Source: Taudactylus pleione (lineage: Eukaryota; Chordata; Amphibia; Anura; Myobatrachidae). Taken from it: a stretch of DNA of 64,000 nt. Below are positions 33,605-45,885 of the stretch, one piece after another; within the stretch, counting starts at the first letter, position 1, and each line of letters begins with the position of its first letter. The stretch lies in NCBI GenBank assembly GCA_031769625.1, contig JAUIMM010000582.1, positions 1,342,001 through 1,406,000 of the forward strand, given 5' to 3'. A model generated the notes under the pieces. That model saw only the letters and a list, made by a program, of their open reading frames with translations. It searched no databases and was not told the DNA's origin. The position numbers and the translations under genes are program-made.

Positions 33605-33860
33605 ATGCAGTCGGGGATTTGCAGTTCGGTTTGAAGTGTGATTTGCCGTTCGATTTGTACATGAACATGTCAAATCGAACAGCAAATCACTGTTCAAAAC
33701 CGAATCGAATCGAATTTGTTTTGCAAATCGCAAAACAAATCGACCATTGGTAAATCTGGAATAAAAACGGGGTTGTCACAATGCGATTTGAGTCGGTTTG
33801 AGGTGAGCTAAATCACACTTCAAATCGATCATCAAATCGAACTTTAGTAAATTTATTTAC
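33605..33860. mobile_element. AT-rich multi-palindrome repeat with AAATCGAAC words
   Basis: Complementary word pairs such as GTTCGATTTGTACATG with CATGTCAAATCGAAC, and GAATTTGTTTTGC with GCAAAACAAATCG, fold serially. Ends in TTTAGTAAATTTA like other MITEs. It resembles the hairpin-string elements at lower order. Edges uncertain. Confidence 0.5.
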
Positions 33861-34334
33861 CGCTAAATCTTTAACACAAAATATGAACATGCCTTTATTT
33901 GTTAGATACACCCAGATTTGCAGTACATTAATGTTAGCACCAATAACAAGACACTTTCTGTTTTGTATACATATATGGCATTAATGCTGCCGCACAGCTG
34001 GTACCATGTACAATAATTGGTAAAACCAAGCGCGGGCAGATTTCTTCTCTGTTTTCTTTCGAAACATATAATATTCTGTTCTTATACCTTAAAATGTCGT
34101 AATAAAAAAGTACGCCGAATCCCCTGCCATGATAAAATACTACAATATAATAATACCACAATCTGGCTGCTTCCTCTTGGAGGAAGCAACTAGATCAGCA
34201 CAGCAGGGAGGAGTGACACGAATTGGATGGGGGCGTGACTGTGCGATCTCGCCATCGCGGCCATGCCCCCACCACACAATGCTGAGATTACTGGAATTGT
34301 GCAGCCAAGGGCGAGGCCACGATGATGGGATTCG

Positions 34335-34932
34335 GGGCCTGATTCAGAGCCGCTCGTAAGCGGCCGCTCGTTCACTCCGAGCGATGTTCGCACATCTGCG
34401 CATGCGTATGGGTTGTTATGCGCATGCGCCAACCAGTCAGTGCGTTCGGAAATCGTGTGCTTGCAAAATAGCGAGTGCCTGCTAATTTGAGTGACAGAAT
34501 GAGGCGTTTGTGGGTGGTAACAGGGGAAGGTGCTTGAAAACAGGGAGTGGAGATCCGAAGGTAGGCGTGCCAAACGGTCAAAACGGGCGTTTTAAGGGTG
34601 TGCATAATTAACAAAGCAGCGTCATCGACCACGTCAGTTGGTTGTCTTTTAGCCTGAACTGCTCGCATGAATGCGGTAGGAAAATGCTACCACAAGAATT
34701 GCGAGCAGTTCATACGCCTTTTGATGTACTCGATTAATCAAATAAATAGCGGAGATGACGTATGATGCGAGCGGCCAAGGGGCGTCTTTACAAAATAGCG
34801 AGCGCATGTTTCGGACGCTCGCTCAGACATAGAGGCGTCAACAGACCGCAAAGAGCGAGCGCTCAATTTAAATAGCCAGCCCCTTTTTCTGAACGAGCGT
34901 CCGCAAATAGCGTCTGGCTCTGAATCAGGCCC
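34335..34932. mobile_element. Harbinger-type MITE, 600-bp family, copy 4
   Basis: GGGCCTGATTCAGAGCCGCT to GGCTCTGAATCAGGCCC. Same orientation as 18761-19360. Flanks TCG/TCA give only a partial duplication. Confidence 0.88.
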
Positions 34933-34959
34933 TCAGTGTATCGCGCCATGGGTTCCTAC

Positions 34960-35086
34960 CAGAACGCCCACTTACGAGGGAGAGCGGACATTGGCGGGAG
35001 GGGGGAGAGTGGAAACTGACGGGGAGAGTACGGGCAGGATTTTCGGGAGGCTCCCGGCCGTCTCGGGAGAGTAGACAAGTATGAAT
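34960..35086. repeat. GGGAGAGTAGACAAGTATG repeat
   Basis: ATTTTCGGGAGGCTCCCGG and TCTCGGGAGAGTAGACAAG mark it as a copy of the family at 45886-46247 and 52150-52318. Confidence 0.6.
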
Positions 35087-35663
35087 AATACCAATCTCAC
35101 AACAAGGCTATTGCATTATCACAATAAACTTAATACAGTATAATCAACACACACCGCAATCTACTGGTCTATTAACTACATCCCACCGCAGGGATCCCGC
35201 AGGGAACAGATCAGCTTCCCTGAAGCTTATAACGACTCGCAAAGCAAGACAATTACTGCATAACAAGCGTCCCATCCGTGGAAATCTATAAAGTCCACTT
35301 TCCCTTAAAATGAGGTCAATCCGGACAGGAAATTACGGACTGTGATCTCGATGACGTTCACCACTTTGCCCAAGGCCTTCATTTGTCCCGTATAACCCGT
35401 TTTTTCAGCAAAAGTGCACGTTAAAGATTTCCATGCATGTGGATGCTTGTTCTACAGTAATTGGGTTTCAATGAGATTTAATATAAATACCACCAATTTT
35501 TGGGGATGGGTGTGTGTGTGTCTGTGTGTGTGTGGTGGTGGGGGGCAAATTGAAATTAAAAATTATTTTTTATTTTCCAATAAGTGTCAATAAAATTAAA
35601 ATTAGTCGTAATGGAAGCACAGCAGAGGGGGGCAGACACTGCCGTGGGAGAGCACCGAAACAA
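35087..35663. other. Noncoding stretch, apparently single copy
   Basis: Contains a short TG run at 35510-35535. No gene recognised. Confidence 0.35.
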
Positions 35664-35869
35664 GGGCCTAATTTATCAACAAGTTTTATCATACACAACG
35701 AGTTTTAAAACTCATTGCGTATGATAAATGATGCTCCAGCCAATCAGCTTCCATCTAGCATTTTTCAAACAAATGACAGTTGGGAGCTGATTGGCTGGAG
35801 CAGCGTTATCATACGCAATGAGTTTTATCATCCTTTCAATATCATAAAACTCGTTGATAAATGAGGCCC
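35664..35869. mobile_element. Hairpin MITE, CCAATCAGCTTCC core, copy 3
   Basis: Outer arms GGGCCTAATTTATCAACAAG and its inverse enclose GCTCCAGCCAATCAGCTTCC and GGGAGCTGATTGGCTGGAGC. The core matches the copy at 1563-1738 while the outer arms differ. Confidence 0.8.
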
Positions 35870-36366
35870 CAAATGTTTCTTTAATCTAATCCGTTCCTAA
35901 ACTTTATTGTTACGCAATATATTAATCAATGTGTATTAGGAATCGTTTTCCGGCGAGATGCCAATATTGATTTCGCACACAGTTTACGTGAGAAGAGCTG
36001 GTCAGGTATAGCAAAGAGGATTTATCGGCTTAAAAAAAAAAAAGATCCGTCTCGGTGGAATTGTCAGTTCTGCTGCTTTCTGGATGATATCTTCTGGGAA
36101 AACAACGTCTGTGACGCAAACCAGGATCCTTGGCGGTAACGTCGCACATTTCCAGGACAATGATTGCGACACACATCTGCAGTTCTGATTGGATGCCAGA
36201 GATAATTGGATGGATGACCACAAGGGGAGCGCAGATATATTTCCCAGGGACAGGTTATTATCACGTTCCTCTTGTTGTGGTTTCTTCACTCCAACAGATT
36301 GTCCTGGAAATAAAACTAATTAAAGGGACCCTATGGTGGCAATCAGTGGGTTTTTTCTTACACTAT

Positions 36367-36395
36367 GGGCCTGATTCAGACCCGCTCGCAAATGC
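36367..36395. repeat. Solitary left end of a Harbinger-type element
   Basis: GGGCCTGATTCAGACCCGCT with no matching right end nearby. Confidence 0.6.
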
Positions 36396-36935
36396 AGATC
36401 ATTATTAATCATGTTTATAAGTGATTATACGGAAGTGATTAATACATTCGATCATTGAGATTTTCTGTAGCATCTTATGACAGAAGCATCCTCCTCCGGT
36501 AAAACCTTTGTGACTGACCACTAATGGTGTATGTAACATTTTCTGCAGTCTGTCTCTGCATGCAGATAATCCAGGAAGAGCTCAGACACAGTAACTGTCT
36601 TTAATAAGTAACCTGGATTTATACAGTATGTATCAATAAGTAACGTAATCTGCAGGTGGAAATCAGATTGCTGCAGCTACAGTGTATTTCATTTATATAG
36701 CTGGTGGCCACATGTTTCACCAGATGGGATCTGTCAGATCGTACGCGTTTTACACATGTAATTTAATCCCCTACAATAACACATACAGGTAACATACAGA
36801 GGAGCGAAACCTCCCAAACACATTGAAATAAATTAATTAAAATCAAGCTTTCCCTTTAAAAATATGTACTTTTCTATATACTGTCTGTGCCAGTGTCTGA
36901 CCTGAAGTATCTTTGTACTAACAGTGAGTGCCAAG
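36396..36935. other. Noncoding stretch, apparently single copy
   Basis: No gene or repeat recognised. Confidence 0.35.
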
Positions 36936-36938
36936 CTG

Positions 36939-36940
36939 AA

Positions 36941-36989
<49 letters not shown>

Positions 36990-37058
36990 CATATCTATCT
37001 ATCTATCGATCTATCGATCGATCGATCGATCGATCTATCTATCTATCTATCTATCTCA

Positions 37059-37103
<45 letters not shown>

Positions 37104-37163
37104 CATATATATCTATTTATCTATCTATCTATCTATCTCATATCTATCTATCTATCTATCTCA

Positions 37164-37197
<34 letters not shown>

Positions 37198-37341
37198 ATA
37201 TCTATCTATCTATCTATCTATGTATCTCATATCTATCTATCTATCTCATATATATCTATCTATCTATCTATCTATCTCATATATATCTATTTATCTATCT
37301 ATCTATCTATCTATCTATCTCATATCTATCTATCTATCTCA

Positions 37342-37375
<34 letters not shown>

Positions 37376-37422
37376 ATATCTATCTCATATCTATCTATCT
37401 ATCTATCTATCTATGTATCTCA

Positions 37423-37467
<45 letters not shown>

Positions 37468-37546
37468 CATATCTATCTATCTATCTATCTATCTCATATA
37501 TATCTATTTATCTATCTATCTATCTCATATCTATCTATCTATCTCA

Positions 37547-37588
<42 letters not shown>

Positions 37589-37600
37589 ATATCTATCTCA

Positions 37601-37636
<36 letters not shown>

Positions 37637-37637
37637 A
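36939..37637. repeat. GATA/TATC tetranucleotide array, about 700 bp
   Basis: Runs of ATCT are punctuated by CATATCTATC and AATATCTATC at fairly regular intervals, with one ATCGATCGATCG variant block (37008-37036). Interruptions recur in the same order, so blocks have been duplicated. Open frames in it are repeat translations. Confidence 0.96.
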
Positions 37638-37679
37638 ATGGCCAAATTGCTCGATATCTATGAATTCTTCATCATTTAA

Positions 37680-37825
37680 ATACTGTCAGAAATCGTTCAT
37701 TGTTGATAAAATCGTTCGTGGTCAATGATGAAATCGTTCAACTAAATCGTTCAATTTTAAAATAGGAAAAATTGTTCAATAACATCGATGATCGAGCAAA
37801 TCGTCCTGTGTGTACGCAGCATTAC
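37680..37825. repeat. Fragment of the ATCGTTCAAC MITE family
   Basis: AAATCGTTCATTGTTG, AAATCGTTCAACTAAATCG and CGTCCTGTGTGTACGCAGC resemble 47027-47374. Confidence 0.55.
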
Positions 37826-37964
37826 AGAGATTAAATTATTCAATCAATGATCGGTCACGAGCTTCCTTCTCCTTATAAGTCCGTGACTAAACACATTGAC
37901 ACCTGCAACTGAAATGACTAAAGAGAAGAATGGAATAATAAAACAATGATAATAGTAATAATAG

Positions 37965-37965
<1 letters not shown>

Positions 37966-37997
<32 letters not shown>
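37966..37997. repeat. TA microsatellite
   Basis: About fifteen TA units. Confidence 0.95.
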
Positions 37998-38003
<6 letters not shown>

Positions 38004-38543
38004 ATATATTTAAGCACTAAGTGTTGCTGCTTTAGTTCTGTTGAATGATTGAGACAATCTACTAATATCCTGCAAATATTCTTCCATTAAATATAACATC
38101 TTTGATAAACTGGAGTGTGGGCGACGTGTTACCAGCGATTTGCGGATCCAGTATCTCTCCGCTCTGGGTAGTGTTACTGAGTATCCTCTAATTGACCATT
38201 AAGCTTACTGGAGAACCATATGCTCTTGGCAATGAGGTTGTTAAATTGCACATATGGTGGAGCTGGAAATAAAACCGAGGCTTAAAATATATGTTTCCTA
38301 ACACTTTATTAGTTGTTTAGAAAAGTTTCCTACACTAGTTGCTATAATGATGACATTGCGTTCTGGAAACTCTCGGGTGAACTTTAGCTGACTATAAATA
38401 TCTTGACTTTGTCATATAGTCTAACCAGGATATTTTGGAAAATGATATATTAATTTGCTTATGGTCATTCCTAAAGTTGATTTGGATAATAGTTTAAATA
38501 GTTTAAATTAAATCACTGTGTGCAAACCAACAAGGGGTTAATG

Positions 38544-38809
38544 CAGTGGTTCCCAAGCCTGGTGGTCCAGCACCAAATCAAATTATTTCTGGTCAATGTA
38601 ATGTAAATATGTGGCCAAACAAAAGCTCAAACCTGTCCACCACCACATACCTGAACCTAAGGATGACATAGAAGCACAATTTACTTTACCACTTTACTAA
38701 AAAAAAAGAAAAAAAAAAATCCGAATAACAAGTTTTTGGCTTTGGGGTGCCATGAAAACACTGCTGATACTCCAGGGCGCTGTGATTCAAAAAAGTTTGG
38801 GAACCACTG
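38544..38809. mobile_element. hAT-family MITE with exact 8-bp duplication
   Basis: CAGTGGTTCCCAAGCC to TTTGGGAACCACTG with GGTTAATG on both sides (38536-38543, 38810-38817). No coding capacity. Close relative of 39108-39421. Confidence 0.93.
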
Positions 38810-39107
38810 GGTTAATGTATTGTGCTGTATACTTCAGAGACCTGCTTTATGTCACCTGGCTTTAACAGTTCATTCTGAAATGCGTGGTGCCACAGACAGA
38901 CAGTCAGCTCTTTGGTTCACTGCCCAGTTATGAGTCCACAGATCCTAAAAGATTAGCTGATATTCCTTTACCATATTTGGAGTCACTCCAAGGTCGGTGG
39001 ATGATCCTTATAGGGAAAGAGGAAAGAGAATGCATTAAAGCAATATTTTTTATAACACATGTTTGTGAAGATCTCTTTCTAAATTTGTAAACAGATCAAT
39101 AATATAC

Positions 39108-39421
39108 CAGTGGTTACCAAACTGTGCGACGTGGCACCCTGGGGTGCCTCGGGACACTTGCAGGGGTGCCTCAGGTTGGTGGTCCTGCACTAAATCAAAT
39201 TATTTATGGTCAATGTAATGTAAATATGTGGACAAACAGAAGCACAAACCTGTCCATCACCACATTACTGAATATACAGTAAGGATGACAGATAATAAGC
39301 ACATTTACTTTACTACATTCTATTCAGAATTTTTTAGCAACAAACCTTAGGCCCAGGGGTGCCGTGAAAACAACGCTGATACTCTAGGGCGCCGTGATTC
39401 CAAATAGTTTGGGAACCACTG
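39108..39421. mobile_element. hAT-family MITE, second copy
   Basis: CAGTGGTTACCAAACTGTGC to GTTTGGGAACCACTG. It keeps a GTGGCACCCTGGGGTGCC part that the copy at 38544 lacks. Flanks TAATATAC and ATATATAC are an imperfect duplication. Confidence 0.88.
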
Positions 39422-39546
39422 ATATATACATTCCCTAGAGCAAATAAAATAAAAATAATAATAATGTATTTAGCCAAGGAATCCATATAATGTAATCATG
39501 TTTCATATGAATATGAGAGTAAAATCATATCATATTTGTGTATTTA

Positions 39547-40126
39547 GGGCTCGATTCAGACCAGCTCGCTAGATGCGTTCGCACGCAGCGAAAGTATGCA
39601 AATCCGCGATCACACGGCAAGGCATTAGCACGCCCACTATGTCTTGCCGTGCGATCGCTGTGTGTATGCAGACGCCCACCAGTCTGTCTGAAGACGCCCA
39701 CTTTCCCACGTCATGTCCAGGAAGTGTATGCAACCATCGGTAACATCGAGTACCATTGGAAGCGAACGCAGCACTTGTGGCTGACCATACCCTACCACAA
39801 GCACTGCAAGTACTTCAGTGTGTAAAATAACCATGCGATGTGAACTATGATGCTGCATCTTAATTATGCACGCCTCTGAAACGGCGATAAGACGCTCAGG
39901 CATGCCTGCGTTTGCCCCACCACTCCCCCATTTCTATCAACCAACCCCTGTCACCACCCACAAATGTTATGTCCTGTCACTCATTCTAGCTGTCTATGCA
40001 CAGCGAGCAAACGATTCCCGATCGCATGGACTAGTTCGCGCACTGCAATGCATAAGCATGCACAGATTGCAAACATCGGCGGGCTGCGTGCGAATGCATT
40101 CTAGCGAGCGGGTCTGAATCGGGCCC
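39547..40126. mobile_element. Harbinger-type MITE with TTA duplication
   Basis: GGGCTCGATTCAGACCAGCT to GGGTCTGAATCGGGCCC, TTA on both sides (39544-39546, 40127-40129). Interior distinct from the 600-bp family, with AAATCCGCGATCACACGGC and its inverse. Confidence 0.9.
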
Positions 40127-40129
40127 TTA

Positions 40130-40953
40130 GTGCCATAATTCAGCTAGGTTCCAGAAGTTTATATACAGTATTTATAGAGGCTCATTGCTAAATCTGCCCT
40201 TGGAAAATGGGTAATAAAACAGTTGTAAAACAAATTAGCATACCAGTACAGAGCTTGCTATGATACACAGAGAAAGAACAAGGTTCAATAATAAGTTCTG
40301 AAATTATTTTTATTATTAACAGTTATTTTAGAAAAAAAAACAAAAACAGTTTTTGGGGATCAGTCTTATAATGAGAATTGCCAAACCCTGTAGTATTTTC
40401 CTATGGGTAAGATTACATGAAAAGTGCAAATATAGCTTTTCTGTGTTTTGTGTTATATTTTATAGAATCTGTTTTACATTTATATTTCTGTTTGCCAATG
40501 TGTTATCACCATTTCTATTTCACAAGCTTTGTGACTTTTTTTCTCATATTAAATCATACTCAATAACATTCTGTCTTTGTGTTTATAATTAATTCAAGTG
40601 TCAACATTGGCTTTTCTATTGCTACATTTCAAAGTTTGGTTTACATAAACTGATTTAGGTTGTGATGTATAATCTTGAAGTGGCAGGACTTTGCATTTAA
40701 TAGTATGTTTGAAATATTATTTTGGGGGATTTTAGTGATTTTTAAACTGATTAAGGTTTTTTTTTGTTGAGATTAACCCTTTTACATCCACATGTCATCC
40801 ATGCCCAGGTGGGTCTTGTTGCAACAATCTTCCTTAACTACTGTATCTGCCGGACTACCTAACTATTGTATCTTCCTTACTTCTGCATCTGTCGGCCCAA
40901 TGATTTATCCTGATAACTGATCTTTATGCATACTAAAAACTCCAATACACTGT
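40130..40953. other. Noncoding AT-rich stretch
   Basis: No gene or repeat recognised apart from short poly-A and poly-T runs. Confidence 0.35.
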
Positions 40954-41421
40954 GGGCCTGATTCAGAATTATACGCTATACCGATGTTTTAGCAGTTCAG
41001 CGATTATCGGCTATCTACACATGCGTCTGAGATGCACAGCGCAAGTGTCAAAGTCCATAGCCATAGTCACAAGCAACTACTATTATTCGCAGAGTGATTG
41101 ACACTTAAGGGCCATTTGAGGGAGGTAAAGGGGTGTGCTGCCAAAGACACAGGTGTGTCGCAACTGTTTTCGGGGTGTGATGCTGCCGGCATTTGTGATC
41201 CTGTATGCGCAGAACATGGCTCCAGCGTCTCAGTTCAGGCGGCCATTCTGTGCTACTAATTCGGCTGCGTATTGGTATGGAGTTGCTTGGATTTGCGATG
41301 GCGTTTGTGGGCGTCTCACTACAATCCCGGTGTCTGCGATATTTGCATATTTTTGCATTTCCTCTGTGTACACATACGCGGCAGCAGCGTCGGCATTAGC
41401 GTACAACTCAGAATCAGGACC
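40954..41421. mobile_element. Harbinger-type MITE, diverged subfamily
   Basis: GGGCCTGATTCAGAATTATA to ACTCAGAATCAGGACC. Flanks do not give a clear duplication. Short frames inside on both strands are not called. Confidence 0.7.
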
Positions 41422-41485
41422 TCTATTGGGTTTGTACACCGTACAAAGTCACAGTTAACTAAACACAATAGTTTGTACATCGGCC

Positions 41486-41825
41486 CAGGGGCGTTTCTAG
41501 GGAGGGGGGGCCCGTGTGCAGTCTCCGACACGGGCCCCCTCCTCTCTGTCCGGCGGCCAGCAGCGCACTGAGCTGTGCGCGGCCAGCACCCAGAGTGTAT
41601 AGAGTATGCGCTGGTCACCGGGAAAATAGCCGCGGCAGCCATTTTCCCTGCACTGCACATGCGCAGACTGGAAAATGGCCGCGGCGGCCATTTTCCAGTC
41701 GTTTTTACAGCGCCGGACCCCCGCGCCGACGTGAGACTTCGGAGGGGTAAGTAATACTTATGGGTGCAGGGTGTGCGATGCGGGGCCCCCCTGGATATCC
41801 TACACCCATTATAGATACGCCCCTG
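41486..41825. mobile_element. hAT-family nonautonomous element, exact 8-bp duplication
   Basis: CAGGGGCGTTTCTAGG to TATAGATACGCCCCTG with CATCGGCC on both sides (41478-41485, 41826-41833). The interior has ATTTTCCAGTCGTTTT and paired AATGGCCGCGGC/GGCCATTTTCC palindromes. Confidence 0.93.
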
Positions 41826-42300
41826 CATCGGCCCCTGTGGAAAATCACTGTACCTGTGTGTGTATTCACATCCTGTGTTCGTGCAGGTTCTGGTCTGTAG
41901 GTAATTCTGTTGGATTGTTTGCATTTCACAAGTGAACGTTTTCAGACAGGTGGAGAGTGCGGACAGGTCCCAGGTGCTAACGATGCTATAGACTATTTAA
42001 CTTCTAGGGACGTCCCATGTGCAGGTGAAAGACGTGTTTTCCTTTGTTACCTTTATTTGTCCTTACCTCTCTAAGCTAAATTTCAGAAAGAACAAAAATA
42101 TTACAGTGTTTTGTAAAGGAAGTTTAAAAAAATATATATATATTCTGCCCTTCTATCGTAGCTGTGATTGGTGAAGGGCAAACGGCAACTATTGTGCGGA
42201 CTTGTTCAGCCTGTCTATATGTATGTACAGAACGGCGTGGTTGAATATGTATTGTTATCACTTTTTCTGAATCCTTCTTTCGTTATTATGTAACTATACG

Positions 42301-42567
42301 CAGGGTGGACTGGCCAACTGGCACTTCTGGCAAACTCCAAAAGAGAGATGGCCAGATAGGCCGGGCTGAAGGCCTGGCCAAGCAGCTCCGGGTCCCTGCT
42401 TGGCATGATTACACAGGGGCATGATGCAAAGCCATGCGCCAGACGTTGTGGACATGCTCACATACTGTAAGGAGTGGTCACACTTCAATAAGTCATGGCC
42501 ACGCCCCTTTTTTCATACATGCGCAAAGGGAATGCCAGGTCCGAATTAAACGCCCAGTCCGCCCCTG
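42301..42567. mobile_element. hAT-like element
   Basis: CAGGGTGGACTGGCCA to CGCCCAGTCCGCCCCTG. Flanks ACTATACG and ACTCTATA are only partly alike. Confidence 0.75.
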
Positions 42568-42577
42568 ACTCTATAGA

Positions 42578-42977
42578 GGGCCTGATTCAGCTTGAACCGC
42601 AATTGCAAATGCATCTGCGAATCCAGACGGAACACAGCTGCTAATATATACAGATGCAGCCACAATCGTATCAGTGCATAGAGACGCCCGCTGCTGCCTT
42701 CTCTTGTGCCAGCGCACATGCAGACCAGCGTACACATCTCCAATTCTGCAAGTCTCGGCACACGCAGAGAGCTCTTGTGCCGCGGAGGTGATCGCGCTGG
42801 TTAAATTATGGACGCACATTAAACAGCGCCCAAATGGTAAGACACACCTACGTTTTTAAGGCCACCTCCCCAAAAAAAACATTTCTTAGCTGTCAATCAT
42901 TTCTGCGTGTTCACTTGCTTGCAAGCATGCTCACATGACAAAAAATCACTAGGCTGCGATCCAAGCTGAATCAAGCC
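42578..42977. mobile_element. Harbinger-type MITE, diverged subfamily
   Basis: GGGCCTGATTCAGCTTGAAC to CAAGCTGAATCAAGCC. It keeps the terminal motif, but the interior is unlike the 600-bp family. Confidence 0.75.
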
Positions 42978-43553
42978 GAGAGTCCGGCTTCATATTATCC
43001 AGCAACTGCCCACAGGAAACCCCAGGGCAAAGGAGATTTGGGCTGATCTTGATTCTTCACTAAGCAACATAGCCAGTGACCTACCTAAGAACTGTTATGG
43101 TGCTTCACTTTTATTATGAAAGCCTACATGTAGCTTCCTGCATTTGCTGAACGGGAATTCATGCTGAAACAAGAGCAACAAAGAATTTATTGGTATTCGG
43201 ATAAAATAAAATAAAAAACACAACAACAACAGAATACACGCATTTTCTTTTAGCTAATTTTGTGCAATTTCAATGCAATAAACCCATTTATTTTATTTTA
43301 TTTTTTTCATTTTGGGTTCATTTTAGAATAAGCAAACCAAGGCTATTTTATGAAAATTCCGTCTTCTGATAATTAAAAAAAAACAACAACAACAACAACA
43401 AAACAAGACAAGGTAGAATTTGTGTGGGGGTTTTGCATAAAATATTATGGATACTGATGTTGGAATGAGACCAGTACGAAAAGGGTAAAGGGGCTAAGAA
43501 CTGTCATCAGCTGTACACATGCGTAACTACCTGCTGCACATGTACCATTCAGT
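42978..43553. other. Noncoding stretch with AAC/CAA-rich runs
   Basis: Contains ACAACAACAACAACAAC near 43382-43403. No gene recognised. Confidence 0.4.
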
Positions 43554-44043
43554 GGGGGAGATGTATGAAGCCCAGAAGCGGTATCAGCGCACGTTATGTG
43601 CGCTGATACCGCTTCTCCCCGATGTATGATCGGGGGGTCTGGGCAGTAAATGACAGAGGCGCTATGCGCCCCTGTCATTATCGGCGCTGCTATCTACAAG
43701 ATGGCAACGCCGAGCGGCAGGGCCATGTATGAACGGTCATAACGCATGACCGTTCGGCCGGCTGTAGCTGTCGTTATCGACAGCTACAGCCTGGCGCTAG
43801 CCTATCCCCACAGCAGGGACAGCGCTGTCCCTGCTGCGGCGGCTGCTCAGTGGAGCCGGCCGGGACAGAGACACTGCTGTCTCTAATGGGTAGCGCCGGA
43901 GGGGGGGAGTTAACGCTCCTCCTCTCCGGCCGATGAGATGTTCATACATCTCATCGGTAGTGCTTCCTGCTTCGCCTCGGTAAAGAGGCGAAGCGGGAAG
44001 CGTTATAGCGGCACGTTAAGTGCCGCTATAATACATCTACCCC
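43554..44043. mobile_element. Hairpin-string element H3 with GGGGAGATGTAT termini
   Basis: GGGGGAGATGTATGAAG to TAATACATCTACCCC with AGT on both sides (43551-43553, 44044-44046). Eleven different hairpins fill it: 43574-43616, 43617-43635, 43649-43679, 43731-43755, 43761-43790, 43811-43836, 43867-43884, 43897-43928, 43930-43957, 43962-44001 and 44005-44030. Several loops centre on TTA or TAA. The termini resemble the GGGGCAGATGTACTAAGC ends of 45535-45686, an ordinary hairpin MITE. Noncoding. Confidence 0.85.
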
Positions 44044-44049
44044 AGTATG

Positions 44050-45130
44050 TCACTATATGCAGGGACAAAACTAGGGGTGTGCGACCGGTTCCGCTGTCCC
44101 AGACGCAAGGCTGAGGGGGTGTCAGTGTAGCTGCAGGGGGTGACTCCTGTCTATGACCTCCTGGGTGCCTGGAAGGGAATGTTGCTGCTTGGAGAGACGG
44201 GCGTTGGCCTAAACTCTCACGTCTGCGATGCCATGACATCCAATGTGCGCAGGGCGCAGGGCGCAGAGCGATCTACTACAGCTGTGACTATACTTTGCAT
44301 ATGTATATATATAAATTTATATATCGCTAAAGCTCTACAATCTCTATCTGCGGCCAGGGTCGATGGAAGTAAAAGGACAGTTTTGTGCTGGTTATTACAA
44401 GATTAAGGATAAAAATAAAAGAAATCTATTGTGGACACTTATAAATGATTAGAAATTATCTCCTGATTTCTCACATATTGGGAATGAATGTAACATAAAA
44501 TATACAACACTACAGCTCACCCTTCTCACATTATCATAAATGAAATGTCAATAGCTCTGTCATCAACAGCCCAACGGGAGAAGCTAAACATAGCACAGAT
44601 CATATCTGCTCCCAATGAACCTTTGTTATGCTCTAAAGTAAATGTTTGAAAGTGTTTTTTCAGTCTGTTCCTTGTTGAGGTCACAAAAAGATGAATCTAG
44701 AGAAAATAATAAAACGCAGAAAATCGTCTCTTATTTTTCCCGTATATTATCTCACTTTCTTCACGCAGATATCTATAGACACAAGGCACTGCCTAAGGCC
44801 CATTAATCTTCTCTCTCTCCTCAGTGCATGAGCCGTTTCTCCATGATTGAGGTTACAAAGCTGCATTGTACAGTGTTCCCCTCATCCTATATTCAGGTGC
44901 AAATTAGGGGTTTTGCATTTGAAATGAATAAATGTAACACCCAGGTGACCGGAAGTTGAGCAACTTTTTGGCAACTGCGCCTACATTTCTGAAAAGCCCC
45001 TACGGCGAATGCATTACACCGAGTGTGCAGACGAGGGCGCAGTTGCGAGTAGGACAGTCGGTATCAGAAAGTGATGGGCGGTGACTGGGAGCTGGCTGGT
45101 AGTGTGCATCAAAATGGTCCATACAGTGGG
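44050..45130. other. Noncoding stretch, mostly single copy
   Basis: The part 44405-44930 is AT-rich and non-repetitive, a possible conserved noncoding block. No gene recognised. Confidence 0.35.
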
Positions 45131-45135
45131 CGCAT

Positions 45136-45497
45136 TATATATATATATATATATATATATCATACCCTCCAACTATACCGTTTTCTAATGGTCTGTACCG
45201 GCAAACGGGGCTGTACCGTTTTGTACCGGGTTGGTACACTCACCAGATTTGTTAAGCAGCGCTGTTGGGACACAGGACTCCCGCAGCGCTGCTGAGTGAC
45301 AGCCGACCTCCCTGCTTCTCTGCCCTGACCGCCAGCGCCGGTATACAGAACATGCAGTATATTACTGCATGTTCTAAACTAGCCAGCGTCCGATGCCTCC
45401 AGCCCCCATGGACACGCCCATTTACCAATTACCACGCCCCTTTATCTGCGGTCATGCCCCCCCATGTACCGGGTTCTTACTAGGAAATGTTGGAGGG

Positions 45498-45534
<37 letters not shown>
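45136..45534. mobile_element. MITE flanked by TA microsatellites
   Basis: ATACCCTCCAACTATACCG faces TGTTGGAGGGTCTGAT, and both ends abut long TA runs (45136-45160, 45502-45534). The interior has TGTACCGTTTTGTACCGGG. It may target TA or have seeded the runs. Confidence 0.7.
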
Positions 45535-45537
<3 letters not shown>

Positions 45538-45686
45538 GCAGATGTACTAAGCTCTGGAAAGTGAAAAAGTGGAGAGTGGTAAACCACCAGCCAATCAGCT
45601 CCTAACTGTCATTTTTCAAACACAGCCTGTGAGATGGCAGTTAGGAGCTCTCCACTTTATCACTTTCCAGAGCTTAGTACATCTAT
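45535..45686. mobile_element. Hairpin MITE, CCAATCAGCTCC core, copy 4
   Basis: GGGGCAGATGTACTAAGCTC to GAGCTTAGTACATCT with the shared core AGCCAATCAGCTCCTAACTG. Confidence 0.85.
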
Positions 45687-45885
45687 GTGAGCGTTGCGTC
45701 CCAGACACGCAGGGGCAGGTGCAGGAGGCCATGGGCAGACGGAGACACCGCTCCTGCCATAGGGCTGGTGGAAGTTTAGATGGTGCGTGCGGTGATAGCG
45801 TATAAGGACTCACCGATCGGTATTACGGCGTGTACGGAGACTAAAAGTGGGTGTCTCAGTCCTTGTACATTCGGCCGAATAGATG

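Noticed and set aside
36887..37663. Long Ile/Tyr/Leu/Ser frames
   Set aside because: Translation of the GATA array in three frames.
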